Shown: positions 39,407-47,583, counted from the stretch's first letter. The stretch: 64,000 nucleotides of DNA from DATJGR01 sp963780795 (GCA_963780795.1 CAWADH010000005.1:372001-436000); one strand, 5' to 3'. Numbers and translations are program-made. Notes: generated from the sequence alone by a model not told the origin.

Positions 39407-39990
39407 GTCTCACCCCTCAATAGCTTCGTCAGCGACCCGAAGTCGGCATCATCACCGAATCGCAACGCGCGAATACCGATGGCGCCAGCCGCCGCGACGT
39501 TCTTCTCCCGATCGTCTACGAACAGAACGTCGGCGGCGGCGTAGCCGCTTCTCTGCAGGAAGTAGCGGTAGATCGCCGGGTCCGGTTTGCGCGCGCGGGC
39601 GTCGCTGCTGATCACCGAGCCCGACAGCAGCGCTTCGAGCCGGAACGCCACGCGCAACTTTCTCGACCAGCGCTCGACGTCGTTGGAGAGCAGCCACACC
39701 GGCACACCGCGCTCTTCTGCCAGCTTCAACGCGTCGAACGCGCCGGCCGTTACCGAATGTCCCGCCAGGTAGTCGTCTTCGAGCGAGGGCCTCAGGCCCA
39801 CCCGCAGCCAGAATGTATCGGCAGTTATCTTGCCTAGACTTGCCTCGACATATGCCGCTTGGATGGCGTCGGCGCTCGCAACGCCTCCGCGTTCCCGCAC
39901 GAATGGAATCAACAGCTCGACGACGTCGTCGGCCGCGCGGAACACGACCCCCATGGCGTCCAGTACCAGTGCCGTCGGACGAACCATCAT
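39403..39990 (-). CDS. HAD-IA family hydrolase
   Basis: 195 aa. Motif I LVLDAMGVVF with nucleophile Asp, the second acidic residue being replaced by Met as in HAD proteins with DxGG-type loops; motif II VWLLSNDVE; motif III Lys in ARKPDPAIY; motif IV VLFVDDREKNVAAA. A phosphomonoesterase or dehalogenase-like activity on a small substrate is expected. Start ATG overlaps the DUF1643 stop by four bases, and its own stop overlaps the GNAT start by four bases. Confidence 0.9.
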   Translation of the reverse strand: MMVRPTALVLDAMGVVFRAADDVVELLIPFVRERGGVASADAIQAAYVEASLGKITADTFWLRVGLRPSLEDDYLAGHSVTAGAFDALKLAEERGVPVWLLSNDVERWSRKLRVAFRLEALLSGSVISSDARARKPDPAIYRYFLQRSGYAAADVLFVDDREKNVAAAGAIGIRALRFGDDADFGSLTKLLRGET

Positions 39991-40520
39991 CGGCAACTGC
40001 TCTCTCCAATACGCTGCACATACGCATCCGCCCCGAACGCGGCAAAGCGCCAGCCGTAGCTCAGCCGCGACGGATGTCTCGGATGCCCCTCTGCGGTCGG
40101 CGGGCCGTAACACTGCCAGCGCGGCCGATAGCGCCGCAAGCGAGACACGAGTTCGCACGCGCTCGACGACAGGAACGCGCGATGACCGATGCCGGCACCC
40201 CACGCCGCCCACAACACCGGCGCGGTCTCCGCGGCAACGATCGCTTCGATGGCGTCGAAGTTGCGCTGCATCTGCCGTGAGTTCGCGCGGTGCGGCAACG
40301 TCGTCGGATCGGTCGCGCGCAGCGGATACAGATTCAGCATGACGAATCCGTCGTGGCCGCTGCGGCGCGCCACGGTTTCGACCTTCGCCGCCGTCGTATC
40401 CGATTTGTTCTGCGTCGCCGTGCTCGGATTCAGTCCGATCACCAGGATCTTGCGCGCGCCGTCGCGACCCAGCACGAACCGACAACGGTCGTCGGACGAG
40501 TTCGCGTAGAGGTCGTACAC
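39987..40520 (-). CDS. DUF1643 domain protein
   Basis: 177 aa from a GTG five bases after the LanC-like stop; longer readings lack similarity. The family pattern is clear: DDRCRFVLGRDGARKILVIGLNPSTATQNKSDTT, VARRSGHDGFVMLNLYPLRATDP, PVLWAAWGAGIGHRAF and GHPRHPSRLSYGW. These proteins resemble uracil-glycosylase-fold or phage-related enzymes of unknown substrate. It is the second gene in the LanC-like chain. Confidence 0.88.
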   Translation of the reverse strand: MYDLYANSSDDRCRFVLGRDGARKILVIGLNPSTATQNKSDTTAAKVETVARRSGHDGFVMLNLYPLRATDPTTLPHRANSRQMQRNFDAIEAIVAAETAPVLWAAWGAGIGHRAFLSSSACELVSRLRRYRPRWQCYGPPTAEGHPRHPSRLSYGWRFAAFGADAYVQRIGESSCR

Positions 40521-40524
40521 GGCG

Positions 40525-41730
40525 TCAGAACGTATCGAGCGTTGGGAAACGATCGTCGACGCGGATGCAGTCGCACAGAAATGCGGCCAGCCCGAGATCG
40601 CCGGTCCACAACGAGAATTTCCGCTGGCCGTGCTGCCGTACGCCGCGCTCCGCCTGCTCGATGCCGTGCATCGCAAAGCGCCGCGCCCGCTCGAGCCAGC
40701 GTTCGTCGCCGGTTCGCGCGTGCAGTTTCAGGAACGCGTAGCCGCTACCGGACGCGCCGTGACACAGGCTCGGCAATTTCACGGTCGGACCGGCGCGCCA
40801 GGTCAGTTCGCCACCCGCGACCAGCAATGCATCGACGTGCGGGTCGCGCGGCAGCGACGCGAGACAGTTCACGATGCCGGGCGCGCCGCTGCAGTGCTGC
40901 AGCCACAGTATGCCGGGACGATTTGCGGCATCCGCCGCCAGCGGCCAGTTCGCGAACGCGCCCTCGCGTACCGCAATGGCAGCCAGCGCGATACCGGCGC
41001 GGCGTTCGAGTTCGCTGCGACGGTCCGCCGACAGCAGCGCCCGGCCGCGCAGCATGCACGACAGTGTGCCGGCCATGCCATGCAGTCCGCCGACGCGCTG
41101 CTCGCGAATGCCGTAGAGATCCTGCGTCCATAAGTGGCAGCCGAACGCTGCGTCGTAGTTCCAGCACCGCCACATGCGTTCGAAGATCTGCAGATACAGC
41201 GTTCTCCACCGCGGTGCGTGCGTGCGCTCGAACATGAAGAGCGCTGCGAGCATCGAGCCGGGTCCGCCCCAACCGAAGCCGAGCGACGGATGATCGGCGT
41301 TCGCGTCGATCACGCGGTGCAGTTCGTCCTCGATCGCGCGCGACGGCGCCATCGTCCAGTGCAGCAGCGCGATGCCGGCGTCGCCGGTGGGATACGCCAG
41401 ATTCGGTGCGCCGGTGAGCCGCAGCGAATCTGCCCGGTGCCGTTCGAGCAGCGTTGCGATGGCCGGCAGGTAATCGCGACGAGCCTCGGCCATACCGGCG
41501 CGCTGCAGATGCAGCAGCGTCCATACCGCACCGGCAGCACCGTAATAGATCGGCTTGAGCGTATCGGCGCGCTCAGGCGAGCGGTCGATCGGATGAATCG
41601 GCCAGAGCCCTTCTTCCGCGAACGCCGCGTGCGTATCTGCGACGATGCGCTCGATCGCCGCGCGCGCCTCGGCCTCGCGCCACGGTATGTCCGTTAGCGA
41701 CTCGTGTCGTTGCGGGTCGAACAGCGTCAC
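40525..41730 (-). CDS. LanC-like protein (orphan, zinc site intact)
   Basis: 401 aa, typical alpha/alpha toroid length. Seven GxxG-type repeats are visible (IYYGAAGAVW, TGDAGIALLHW, GLHGMAGTL, CSGAPGIVNCL, CHGASGSGYAFL, TGDLGLAAFL). The zinc ligands Cys280, Cys323 and His324 are all present, as in lanthipeptide cyclases and eukaryotic LanCL proteins that add glutathione to dehydroamino acids. No LanB, LanM, precursor peptide or exporter is near, so a lantibiotic role is unlikely; a protein-repair or thiol-addition role is possible. First in an overlapping chain with DUF1643, HAD and GNAT genes. Confidence 0.88.
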   Translation of the reverse strand: MTLFDPQRHESLTDIPWREAEARAAIERIVADTHAAFAEEGLWPIHPIDRSPERADTLKPIYYGAAGAVWTLLHLQRAGMAEARRDYLPAIATLLERHRADSLRLTGAPNLAYPTGDAGIALLHWTMAPSRAIEDELHRVIDANADHPSLGFGWGGPGSMLAALFMFERTHAPRWRTLYLQIFERMWRCWNYDAAFGCHLWTQDLYGIREQRVGGLHGMAGTLSCMLRGRALLSADRRSELERRAGIALAAIAVREGAFANWPLAADAANRPGILWLQHCSGAPGIVNCLASLPRDPHVDALLVAGGELTWRAGPTVKLPSLCHGASGSGYAFLKLHARTGDERWLERARRFAMHGIEQAERGVRQHGQRKFSLWTGDLGLAAFLCDCIRVDDRFPTLDTF

Positions 41731-41747
41731 GTCTTCCGCACGAGTTA

Positions 41748-42188
41748 TCAGAGATCGGGCGGCGGGCCGCGACGCGACGGATCGGACGGACTCATGAAGC
41801 CGATGTGATTGCCATCGGGGTCTTCGACGATCGCATAGCGCGCGCCCCAGAACGGATCGAACGGCGGCTGCGACGCTTTGTGGCCCATCGCGGTCAGCTT
41901 GTCGTGAATGCGATCGACGTCGTCACGGGTCGGCACGCTGAACGTCACCACCGTGCGGCTGCCGGCGCCGCTCCACTCGCGCCAGCCGCGGTTGTACACC
42001 TTGGCGAGCGCCGGGCTGTCGAAATGCAGGACCATTCCGCCCGGCAACGTGACGTCCACGTGGTGGATACCGGTGGCCGTTCGCCAGATCGCCGACTCCG
42101 GAATGTCGACGCCGATCGCGCGATAGAACGCGATGCTCGCGTCCATGTCGCGCACCACCAGGTCGAGCTGTTTCATGACCGGTTGCAT
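41748..42188 (-). CDS. VOC family protein
   Basis: 146 aa from an ATG with GGGGAGG upstream. VMKQLDLVVRDMDASIAFYRAIGVDIPESAIWRT, TGIHHVDVTLPGGMVLHFDSP and FDPFWGARYAIVEDPDGNHIGFMSP show both beta-alpha-beta-beta-beta modules, with candidate ligands His in HHVDV and a Glu-like position near the end. The WGARYAIVEDPDGN motif groups it with many bleomycin-resistance-like proteins. Downstream of the DUF2306 gene by 29 bases and upstream of the LanC-like chain by 17. Confidence 0.9.
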   Translation of the reverse strand: MQPVMKQLDLVVRDMDASIAFYRAIGVDIPESAIWRTATGIHHVDVTLPGGMVLHFDSPALAKVYNRGWREWSGAGSRTVVTFSVPTRDDVDRIHDKLTAMGHKASQPPFDPFWGARYAIVEDPDGNHIGFMSPSDPSRRGPPPDL

Positions 42189-42217
42189 GATTTCCTCCCC
42201 TTTACGCTGACGCCACG

Positions 42218-42862
42218 TTAGGCGGCGGGCGCACGCAGCGTCTTGGACATATTTTCCGCCGACGGCTGGTGCGGCCGGTTGAACCCCCACTCTGCAACGA
42301 TCAGGTTCGGCACCCACGCAAGCCACGCGATGACGGGATAAGCCACTTCGAACGGCACACCCAGCACCATCGACGCCGGCAGATACAGTCGCAGCGTGAC
42401 GGCGCCGAACGTCAGCGAGAAGTTGCGCACCATCCAGCGACGATGCGCCGCCGTGTCGGCGGCGCGAATCGCGAGGTACGCGCGCGCACCGGTATACAGC
42501 CACACCAGCGCGAGACACCCGAAGCCGAACTGCGCGGCCGGGCCGCCGAACGCATGCGTCGACATGATCAAGCCGGCGATGCCGCCGATCAGTACACCGA
42601 CGCCGAGATAGACGCGGCCCATCCAGCGGTGCAGCTGCGGTCGCCTGGTGCGCAACCGCGTCGAGAACTGAAAGCCGCCGAGGCTGAGCGCAACCGCTGC
42701 CGCAAACACGTGCGAGTACAGCGCCGCCTTGTGCGCTTCGAACGTCGCGCTCAGCAACGGGCCGACCACGGAGCCCAACGGAAAGAGGCCATAAGAAATG
42801 AGCGCATAGGCCGCCACACCGAGTGACAGGAACACCAGAAGCGCATAGCCGGTCGTTCGCAT
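42218..42862 (-). CDS. DUF2306 membrane protein
   Basis: 214 aa with about six helices. The family pattern HVFAAAVALSLGGFQFSTRLRTRRPQLHRWMGRVYLGVG holds a conserved His and the R-x2-LHRWMGR loop; a second conserved block is AHRRWMVRNFSLTFGAVTLRLYLP. DUF2306 proteins resemble bacterial cytochrome b561-like membrane proteins, so a haem- or quinone-linked role is possible but unproven. It is followed by the VOC gene at 41748 on the same strand. Confidence 0.88.
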   Translation of the reverse strand: MRTTGYALLVFLSLGVAAYALISYGLFPLGSVVGPLLSATFEAHKAALYSHVFAAAVALSLGGFQFSTRLRTRRPQLHRWMGRVYLGVGVLIGGIAGLIMSTHAFGGPAAQFGFGCLALVWLYTGARAYLAIRAADTAAHRRWMVRNFSLTFGAVTLRLYLPASMVLGVPFEVAYPVIAWLAWVPNLIVAEWGFNRPHQPSAENMSKTLRAPAA

Positions 42863-42930
42863 CGCTGCACCCGCGCGTGGTTGTCAGGACCGCCCCATCC
42901 TATCCCCCTGCCGGCATCGGAGCACCGTCG

Positions 42931-43365
42931 TCATTTGTCGATTGGCCCGAGGGGATCGTCCGGATAGTGGATCGTCTCGGCGCCGGGTCTGCGCGATCCA
43001 ACGGCTAGAAACGAAGCCTTCGCATCCGACACATTGGCCAGATGATGCGCATTCGCGGCGCCTGCGGGAAAGCCCGCGAACGAGCCCGCCGTCAGTTCGT
43101 GCTCGCCGTTTTCGTCGATCAGCAACAGCTTCCCCGACAACACGTACACGAATTCGTCTTCCGCTTCGTGCCAGTGCCGCAGCGACGAGAACGATCCGGG
43201 GTCGAGCGTGACGTGATTGACACCAAACTGCGTCATCCCAACGAGCTTGCCGAGCCGCCCCTCGTGCGTGCCGGCGAAGAGTTCCGGTTTGATCGGGTTG
43301 GCAATGTTCTTCGGCAATCCGCTCGAGATGGGAATGCGCCCGACGTGCAGCAGCTTCGTTTCCAT
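42931..43365 (-). CDS. Cupin domain protein
   Basis: 144 aa from an ATG with GAGGGG upstream. Cupin motif 1 is SLRHWHEAEDEFVYVLSGKLLL (His, His, Glu) and motif 2 FAGFPAGAANAHHLAN (His). The GxxG/DPGSFSSLRHWH form and the C-terminal RPGAETIHYPDDPL, where DD ends the sequence, match small cupins found beside VOC and GNAT genes. A metal-dependent sugar- or oxygenase-like activity is possible. It follows the VOC gene at 43374 by eight bases. Confidence 0.9.
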   Translation of the reverse strand: METKLLHVGRIPISSGLPKNIANPIKPELFAGTHEGRLGKLVGMTQFGVNHVTLDPGSFSSLRHWHEAEDEFVYVLSGKLLLIDENGEHELTAGSFAGFPAGAANAHHLANVSDAKASFLAVGSRRPGAETIHYPDDPLGPIDK

Positions 43366-43373
43366 GTTTCCCC

Positions 43374-43736
43374 TCAACCGACGTGCTGTCGCAGTTCGAA
43401 GCCGTTGCCTTCCGGATCGACGAACGTCGCGACGCGGTCGGGCACGCTCGCCTGGGGTTCCCGCAGTTCGAGCAGCGAGCCGCCGTTTGCTTCGATTCGC
43501 GCCTGCATCTCCTCGATCAGATCGACCTGCAGATTGAGGCCGGCGTGCGGCAGCGGCGACTCGTCAGTGTGGCCGGGAGCCAGAATGTGCAACGCGAGTT
43601 CGAAACTGCCGAAGCCGAGCGTGGTCCAGCCGCGCGACGCAAAGGTCGGCGTTACGTCGAATACCGCTTCGTAGAAGCGGCGGGCGCGCGCCATGTCGTG
43701 CACGTAGTGAATGAAGATCGGATTGCGCGCGTTCAT
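43374..43736 (-). CDS. VOC family protein
   Basis: 120 aa from an ATG preceded by AAGGGGG. NPIFIHYVHDMARARRFYEAVFDVTPTFA, SFELALHILAPGH and SVPDRVATFVDPEGNGFELRQHV show one compact VOC unit, with a Glu ligand in the last FVDPEGNGFELRQ strand. Its neighbours on the same strand are the cupin and a GNAT pseudogene. The short C-terminus (HVG) is normal for this subfamily. Confidence 0.88.
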   Translation of the reverse strand: MNARNPIFIHYVHDMARARRFYEAVFDVTPTFASRGWTTLGFGSFELALHILAPGHTDESPLPHAGLNLQVDLIEEMQARIEANGGSLLELREPQASVPDRVATFVDPEGNGFELRQHVG

Positions 43737-43753
43737 GCTCACCCCCTTCGCGT

Positions 43754-44041
43754 TCACGCTAGATCTTCGCTCGTGAGCGCCGCCACCTGCAACGAAACCC
43801 GTTTCGTGCCGGCCGCCACGTTCTCGGTTCCCGCCTCGATGAAGCCGTGTCGGCGGTGAAAGCGGCTCGACGTTTCGTTCGGAGGTTCCATGTCGATTTA
43901 GCACGTCACGCACGGCGCTCCGCTGTGTCGCGCGAAGTCGAAGAGATCGGCATACAGCGCTTGGCCGATGCCGCGCCGGACCGACTTCTCGTTCAGCAGA
44001 AGAATCGCGTCGAAATCCGCCGGCGTCGCGTCGCGCAGCAT
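43754..44041 (-). pseudogene. GNAT acetyltransferase remnant (internal deletion and nonsense codon)
   Basis: The ATG follows the GFA stop directly. The frame reads MLRDATPADFDAILLLNEKSV, then jumps to motif A, RRGIGQALYADLFDFARHSG, so roughly 70 residues of the usual 140-160 are missing. The following APCVTC is ended by TAA in place of an expected acidic codon, after which IDMEPPNETSSRFHRRHGFIEAG and GTKRVSLQVAAL continue in frame to a TGA. In-frame deletion plus nonsense mutation are seen directly; no intact copy of this subtype is in the window. Confidence 0.75.
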
Positions 44042-44458
44042 TCAGGCGTCGTCGACGAAACGCGGCACACCCTCCGGAATCGGCGTCCATGCCTGCTTGC
44101 TCTTCGTCCAGAAGTGCGCGTCGGGCTCGAGCCACGACGCGTCGTCGAGCGTGCCGGCTTTGATGCTCATGCGACCTTCTGTGCGGTTGTAGATGCGCAC
44201 GCCGCATTCGGGACAGAATGCGCACTCCTTGATGCGGCCGCTGTCGCACGTGTCGTTGAACGTCTTCAGCGTGCCGGCCAGCAACCGGAACGCATCGGGC
44301 GAAATCGCGAGGCTCATGCCGAATGCGCTTCCGGACTGACGCTGACACATCGTGCAATGACACACCGCGAGGCTGCGCATTTTGCCATCCAGCCGATAAC
44401 GCACCGCACCGCACTGACAGCCGCCTTCGATCGGCCCAACGACGTCCTTCGCCCGCAC
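44042..44458 (-). CDS. GFA family protein (third copy)
   Basis: 138 aa. Ligands CQCGAVRY, CHCTMCQ (about residues 33-39) and CPECG are intact. The helical end KSKQAWTPIPEGVPRFVDDA and WLEPDAHFWTKSKQAW are the GFA subgroup pattern. An N-terminal MRAKDVVGPIEG extension is not part of the usual fold. It is directly followed by the GNAT remnant (TGA-ATG contact) and preceded by the DUF6176 gene by 24 bases. Confidence 0.9.
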   Translation of the reverse strand: MRAKDVVGPIEGGCQCGAVRYRLDGKMRSLAVCHCTMCQRQSGSAFGMSLAISPDAFRLLAGTLKTFNDTCDSGRIKECAFCPECGVRIYNRTEGRMSIKAGTLDDASWLEPDAHFWTKSKQAWTPIPEGVPRFVDDA

Positions 44459-44482
44459 CGCACGCCTCCCGCCGTGAAACGT

Positions 44483-44815
44483 CTACTCGCCCACCTGCAG
44501 ATCGAGCAGCAACTGGCCGACCGCCCCTGCGCCGCGTACCCAGGTGTCTACTTTGAACTGCTGATGCACGGCGTCGATCGGATGCGCCGACTGCGTCAGC
44601 GTGTTCTGCGCCTTCTCCATCGACTCGGCGCGCATGTAACAGATCAGATACTGCTCGCCACCGAGTTCCAGAGAGAACCACGATTCGATTTTCACACCTT
44701 CGTCGACCAGCGTGGCAACCGCTTCGTTTTTGCGCGCGTTCATCGTCGCAGCCCACTGCGCAACGAGCGCGTCGCTACCCGGCTTCAGTTTGATCAGTCG
44801 CGCGTACGCTTCCAC
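44483..44815 (-). CDS. DUF6176 family protein
   Basis: 110 aa from a GTG with GGAGACC upstream. The pattern YARLIKLKPGSDALVAQWAATMNARKNEAVATLVDEGVKIESWFSLE and YLICYMRAESMEKA fits DUF6176, an alpha/beta ferredoxin-like fold resembling dimeric alpha/beta barrels, function unknown. It abuts the low-affinity iron permease-like gene (one base between) and precedes the GFA copy, so they share a transcript. Confidence 0.82.
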   Translation of the reverse strand: MEAYARLIKLKPGSDALVAQWAATMNARKNEAVATLVDEGVKIESWFSLELGGEQYLICYMRAESMEKAQNTLTQSAHPIDAVHQQFKVDTWVRGAGAVGQLLLDLQVGE

Positions 44816-44816
44816 G

Positions 44817-45227
44817 TCAGGTCTCCGGTGTGTCGGTATCGCGGTCGCCGCGATCGATGTCGGCTCTCGCCGTGTCCGCGAGCGCCCGGTACTTTGCGCG
44901 AAACGCATCCAGCTTTTCTTGTTCGAGCTCCTCCAGATCGAGCAGCGCGTTGTGTGCGCCTTTGGTGGCTCGAATGAGTTCGTCGAGCTTCACCTGCATT
45001 GCCTCGGTGTCGCGGTTCTGCGTGTTCTGAATCAGAAACACCATCAGAAACGTGACGATGGTGGTACCGGTGTTGATCACGAGTTGCCATGTGTCGCTGA
45101 AACCGAACAACGGCCCCGACACCAGCCAGACGACGATCAACCCGGCGGCTACTGCAAAAACCCACGGTCGCCCGCTGTAGTGCGCCGTCGTTTTCGCCAT
45201 GCGGGAGTACCACGTCGCGTTGTGCAT
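44817..45227 (-). CDS. Low affinity iron permease family protein
   Basis: 136 aa from the second ATG (45227), which has GAGGTG as ribosome site; a 45239 start is possible. Two helices, WVFAVAAGLIVVWLVSGPLFGF and LVINTGTTIVTFLMVFLIQNTQNRD, followed by a helical tail TEAMQVKLDELIRATKGAHNALLDLEELEQEKLDAFRAKY, match PF04120. The conserved QNTQNRD with D-x-x-A is retained. Iron transport was inferred from yeast Fet4-like similarity; bacterial function is uncertain. Divergent from the YkgJ-type gene. Confidence 0.88.
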   Translation of the reverse strand: MHNATWYSRMAKTTAHYSGRPWVFAVAAGLIVVWLVSGPLFGFSDTWQLVINTGTTIVTFLMVFLIQNTQNRDTEAMQVKLDELIRATKGAHNALLDLEELEQEKLDAFRAKYRALADTARADIDRGDRDTDTPET

Positions 45228-45259
45228 ACGGCACCTCATTCGAATACGCTAGCCACATC

Positions 45260-45931
45260 ATGGCCGACAAGAGAAAGAAGCTCGACCTCGAGGACGTTAC
45301 CGACCGGTCGGAACTTCCGGCCGGCTCATTCTCGTCCTGGGTGAAGCACACGAACAGTGCGGTTGCCGACAAAGGCACGGCCGACGTGCCGTGCGGCACC
45401 TGCATCGCCTGCTGCACGTCGTCGTACTTCATCCACGTGGGGCCCGACGAGGTGGAAACGCTGAAGCGGATTCCGAAGGCGCTGCTGTTCCCGGCACCGG
45501 GCTTGCCCAAAGGCAACGTGCTGATGGGCTACGACGAGCAGGGCCGCTGCCCGATGCTGAAGAACCGCCAGTGTTCCATCTACGACCACCGGCCGAAGAC
45601 TTGCCGCAACTACGATTGCCGGATCTTTCCGGCGGCGGGCATCGAGAGCGACGGCCGCGAACTGATCAATCGGCAGATCCGGCGCTGGAAGTTCAGCTAT
45701 GCGTCGCCCGTCGATCGCGTCGAACACGAAGCGGTGCAGACCGCCGCGAAGTTTCTGCGCGAACATGCAGACCGATTTCCCAAAGGGGCGATCCCTGCCG
45801 GCGCCACGCAGCTCGCGATCCTCGCGATCAGAGTGTTCGACGTGTTCCTCGAGCCCGAGATCGCAACCTACACCGACTTCGAGACCGTCGAGATCATCGT
45901 TGCGAAGATGGCCGCGTTCGAAGACGCCTAG
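45260..45931 (+). CDS. YkgJ family cysteine cluster protein
   Basis: 223 aa. The Zn/Fe-binding cysteine set is CGTCIACC (residues about 45-52), CPMLKNRQCSIYDHRPKTCRNYDC (about 96-119), the CxxxxCC...C...C pattern of the UPF0153/YkgJ family (PF03692). Members are thought to bind zinc or an Fe-S centre; some act in modification of proteins with flagellin-like links. Lone plus-strand gene in a minus-strand stretch; its end lies seven bases from the cupin gene end. Confidence 0.88.
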   Translation: MADKRKKLDLEDVTDRSELPAGSFSSWVKHTNSAVADKGTADVPCGTCIACCTSSYFIHVGPDEVETLKRIPKALLFPAPGLPKGNVLMGYDEQGRCPMLKNRQCSIYDHRPKTCRNYDCRIFPAAGIESDGRELINRQIRRWKFSYASPVDRVEHEAVQTAAKFLREHADRFPKGAIPAGATQLAILAIRVFDVFLEPEIATYTDFETVEIIVAKMAAFEDA

Positions 45932-45937
45932 TATCGA

Positions 45938-46273
45938 TCAGCTGACTCGCACGCCGCCGATCGACGCCCGCAGCGGATGGTCCACCACGATGGCCCGGCC
46001 ATCGGTGAGCGCACGCACGGAATGGATCGTATCGGGCGGTACCATCGCCACCGAACCGGGACCGGCCACTCGCGTGTGGCCGGCGATCGTGACTTCCAGT
46101 TCGCCCTCGATCACGTGCCACACCTCTTCGTTCGGATGCGAGTGCGGGTGAATGGTCGCGCCTGCCGCAATGGCGTAGTGGCCGAACGTCATGTTCTGCG
46201 AATTGAAGAAGCGCCCTTTCCAGCCGGGCAGCGGCTCTTTGACGGGAATCTCGTGCGTATCGACGAACGGCAT
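45938..46273 (-). CDS. Cupin domain protein
   Basis: 111 aa. Motif 1 IHPHSHPNEEVWHVIEGELEV (His, His, Glu, with the extra His) and motif 2 VPPDTIHSVRAL (His) give a full metal site; the strand order is normal. The N-terminal VKEPLPGWKGRFFNSQNMTFGHYAI is the subgroup of small cupins of unknown substrate. It is the last gene of a minus-strand run from the amidohydrolase at 50103. Confidence 0.9.
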   Translation of the reverse strand: MPFVDTHEIPVKEPLPGWKGRFFNSQNMTFGHYAIAAGATIHPHSHPNEEVWHVIEGELEVTIAGHTRVAGPGSVAMVPPDTIHSVRALTDGRAIVVDHPLRASIGGVRVS

Positions 46274-46296
46274 CTCTCACCCCTCAGTTGCGTCGG

Positions 46297-46776
46297 TTAC
46301 AGTTCGATCGTCATGAACACGCTGAACGGATCTTCGCGATAATCCGCGAACGGCCCGCAGGTGCGGAAGCCGAAGCGCTTGTACAGCTCGAGCGCGGGTG
46401 CGAACGGTTCGCCCGATCCGGTCTCGAGACTCAAGCGCCGATAAGAACGACGCCTGGCTTCGTCGAAGATGTGGCGCAGCAGGCCCGCGGCCACCCCTTT
46501 GCGCAGATGTGCGGCAGCCGTGCGCATCGATTTGATCTCGCCGTGCTGCGCGTCCAGTTGCTTGAGCGCGCCGCACCCCATCAGCTGCGAATCGCCCCAC
46601 ACGCTCCAGAACGTGATCTCCGGTTTGCGCAGCGCCTCGAGGCCGAGCGCATGCACGCTCTCCGGCGGCGAGTGCTGCGACATGCCTTGCAGGTGCACGC
46701 GGATCAGATCGATCACGTCCGGGCTCGTCAGATCATCGACGCGGATGTTCATCGCGCTGTTCATTGAGTCGTTCAT
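46297..46776 (-). CDS. GNAT family N-acetyltransferase (PaiA/phosphinothricin-like)
   Basis: 159 aa from the ATG that overlaps the VOC stop by four bases; ATG 46764 and 46752 are alternatives. VDDLTSPDVIDLIRVHLQGMSQHSPPESVHAL and GEIKSMRTAAAHLRKGVAAGLLRHIFDEARRRSYRRLSLETGSGEPFAPALELYKRFGF give the GNAT core with RKGVAA as the acetyl-CoA loop. This group includes putative N-acetyltransferases of the YhhY/YjaB type. It is translationally coupled to the VOC gene and 23 bases from the cupin. Confidence 0.9.
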   Translation of the reverse strand: MNDSMNSAMNIRVDDLTSPDVIDLIRVHLQGMSQHSPPESVHALGLEALRKPEITFWSVWGDSQLMGCGALKQLDAQHGEIKSMRTAAAHLRKGVAAGLLRHIFDEARRRSYRRLSLETGSGEPFAPALELYKRFGFRTCGPFADYREDPFSVFMTIEL

Positions 46777-47159
46777 TGCGACTGCGCCCGGGCGTAACTC
46801 TTCGTCAGCATTTCCCACTGGTGTCCGTCGGGATCGTTCCAGTAGACATTACCGAGTTCGGGATCGACGCGCATGTCCACCGGGCCGCGCACCGCGCTGC
46901 GATACGGGATGCCGGCCGCCTTGATGCGGCCGAGGATCGCCTCGAACTCCGCGGGCGTCACGCGGAAGCAAAAATGCTCGACCGGAAAGCTCTCGTCGGT
47001 TTCGATGAAGTCGAGCGTGAGCCCGTCGTTGAGATACACGGGCGAGAAGGGTCCCGCGCCGGTCTCCGCCCACGGCACGCCGAGCAACCCGGCGAGGCGC
47101 TTCGCCGATGCAATCTGGTTGCGGCACGAGACGATGAAATGGTCGAGCTGGATCGTCAT
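46773..47159 (-). CDS. VOC family protein (glyoxalase-like)
   Basis: 128 aa. LDHFIVSCRNQIASAKRLAGLLGVPWAETG, FSPVYLNDGLTLDFIETDESFPVEHFCFRV and NVYWNDPDGHQWEMLTKSY contain a His-Glu metal pair (HF, WEML). The YxNDGLTLDF line is typical of CatA-like and glyoxalase-like VOC proteins in acetyltransferase-linked pairs. It is four bases overlapped with the GNAT gene at 46297-46776. Confidence 0.9.
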   Translation of the reverse strand: MTIQLDHFIVSCRNQIASAKRLAGLLGVPWAETGAGPFSPVYLNDGLTLDFIETDESFPVEHFCFRVTPAEFEAILGRIKAAGIPYRSAVRGPVDMRVDPELGNVYWNDPDGHQWEMLTKSYARAQSQ

Positions 47160-47190
47160 GGCTGCCTCCTCGTTATCGCACGCTGCGACG

Positions 47191-47577
47191 CTAACGCTTC
47201 TTCTTGCGCGCGTCAGCAGCCGCCCGGTTCTCGTTCGCGCGCGCCTTCACGATCCTGTCGATCAGCGCGTACGGTATCGGATCGTCGAGCGGGAATTTCA
47301 GGTTGCCTTTCTCGTTCGCGAACTTCGAGGTCTCGCGTCGAAGTTTCGCGTCGCCTTTGACCGGCGGATAAAGTCCGATGTGTTTCTTGAAGGCTGCGTA
47401 ATACACCAGCGTTCGACCTTGCGTGAGCGACGGCATTCCATAGCTCATCCGCTCTCGTGCATCAGGCGCCGCTTTGCGTACCGTCGCTCTGATCCTTCGC
47501 AGGATCGCGCGGATGTCCGGCGGGAACGCCGCGATGTACTCATCGACCGTTGCAAACTGCACTCGCACCGCGCGCAT
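47191..47577 (-). CDS. DUF1801 (YdhG-like) protein
   Basis: 128 aa. VQFATVDEYIAAFPPDIRAILRRIRATVRKAAPDARERMSYGMPSL, YYAAFKKHIGLYPP and GNLKFPLDDPIPYALIDRIVKAR are diagnostic for the DUF1801/YdhG family, whose Bacillus member is an iron-chaperone frataxin-like protein. Basic C-terminal end KARANENRAAADARKKKR. It sits 31 bases from the VOC gene and six from the GFA copy at 47584 on the same strand. Confidence 0.92.
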   Translation of the reverse strand: MRAVRVQFATVDEYIAAFPPDIRAILRRIRATVRKAAPDARERMSYGMPSLTQGRTLVYYAAFKKHIGLYPPVKGDAKLRRETSKFANEKGNLKFPLDDPIPYALIDRIVKARANENRAAADARKKKR

Positions 47578-47583
47578 GACGAC

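Noticed and set aside
40525..41730. Lantibiotic gene cluster
   Set aside because: LanC-like gene only; no dehydratase, precursor peptide, protease or ABC exporter is present in 20 kb.
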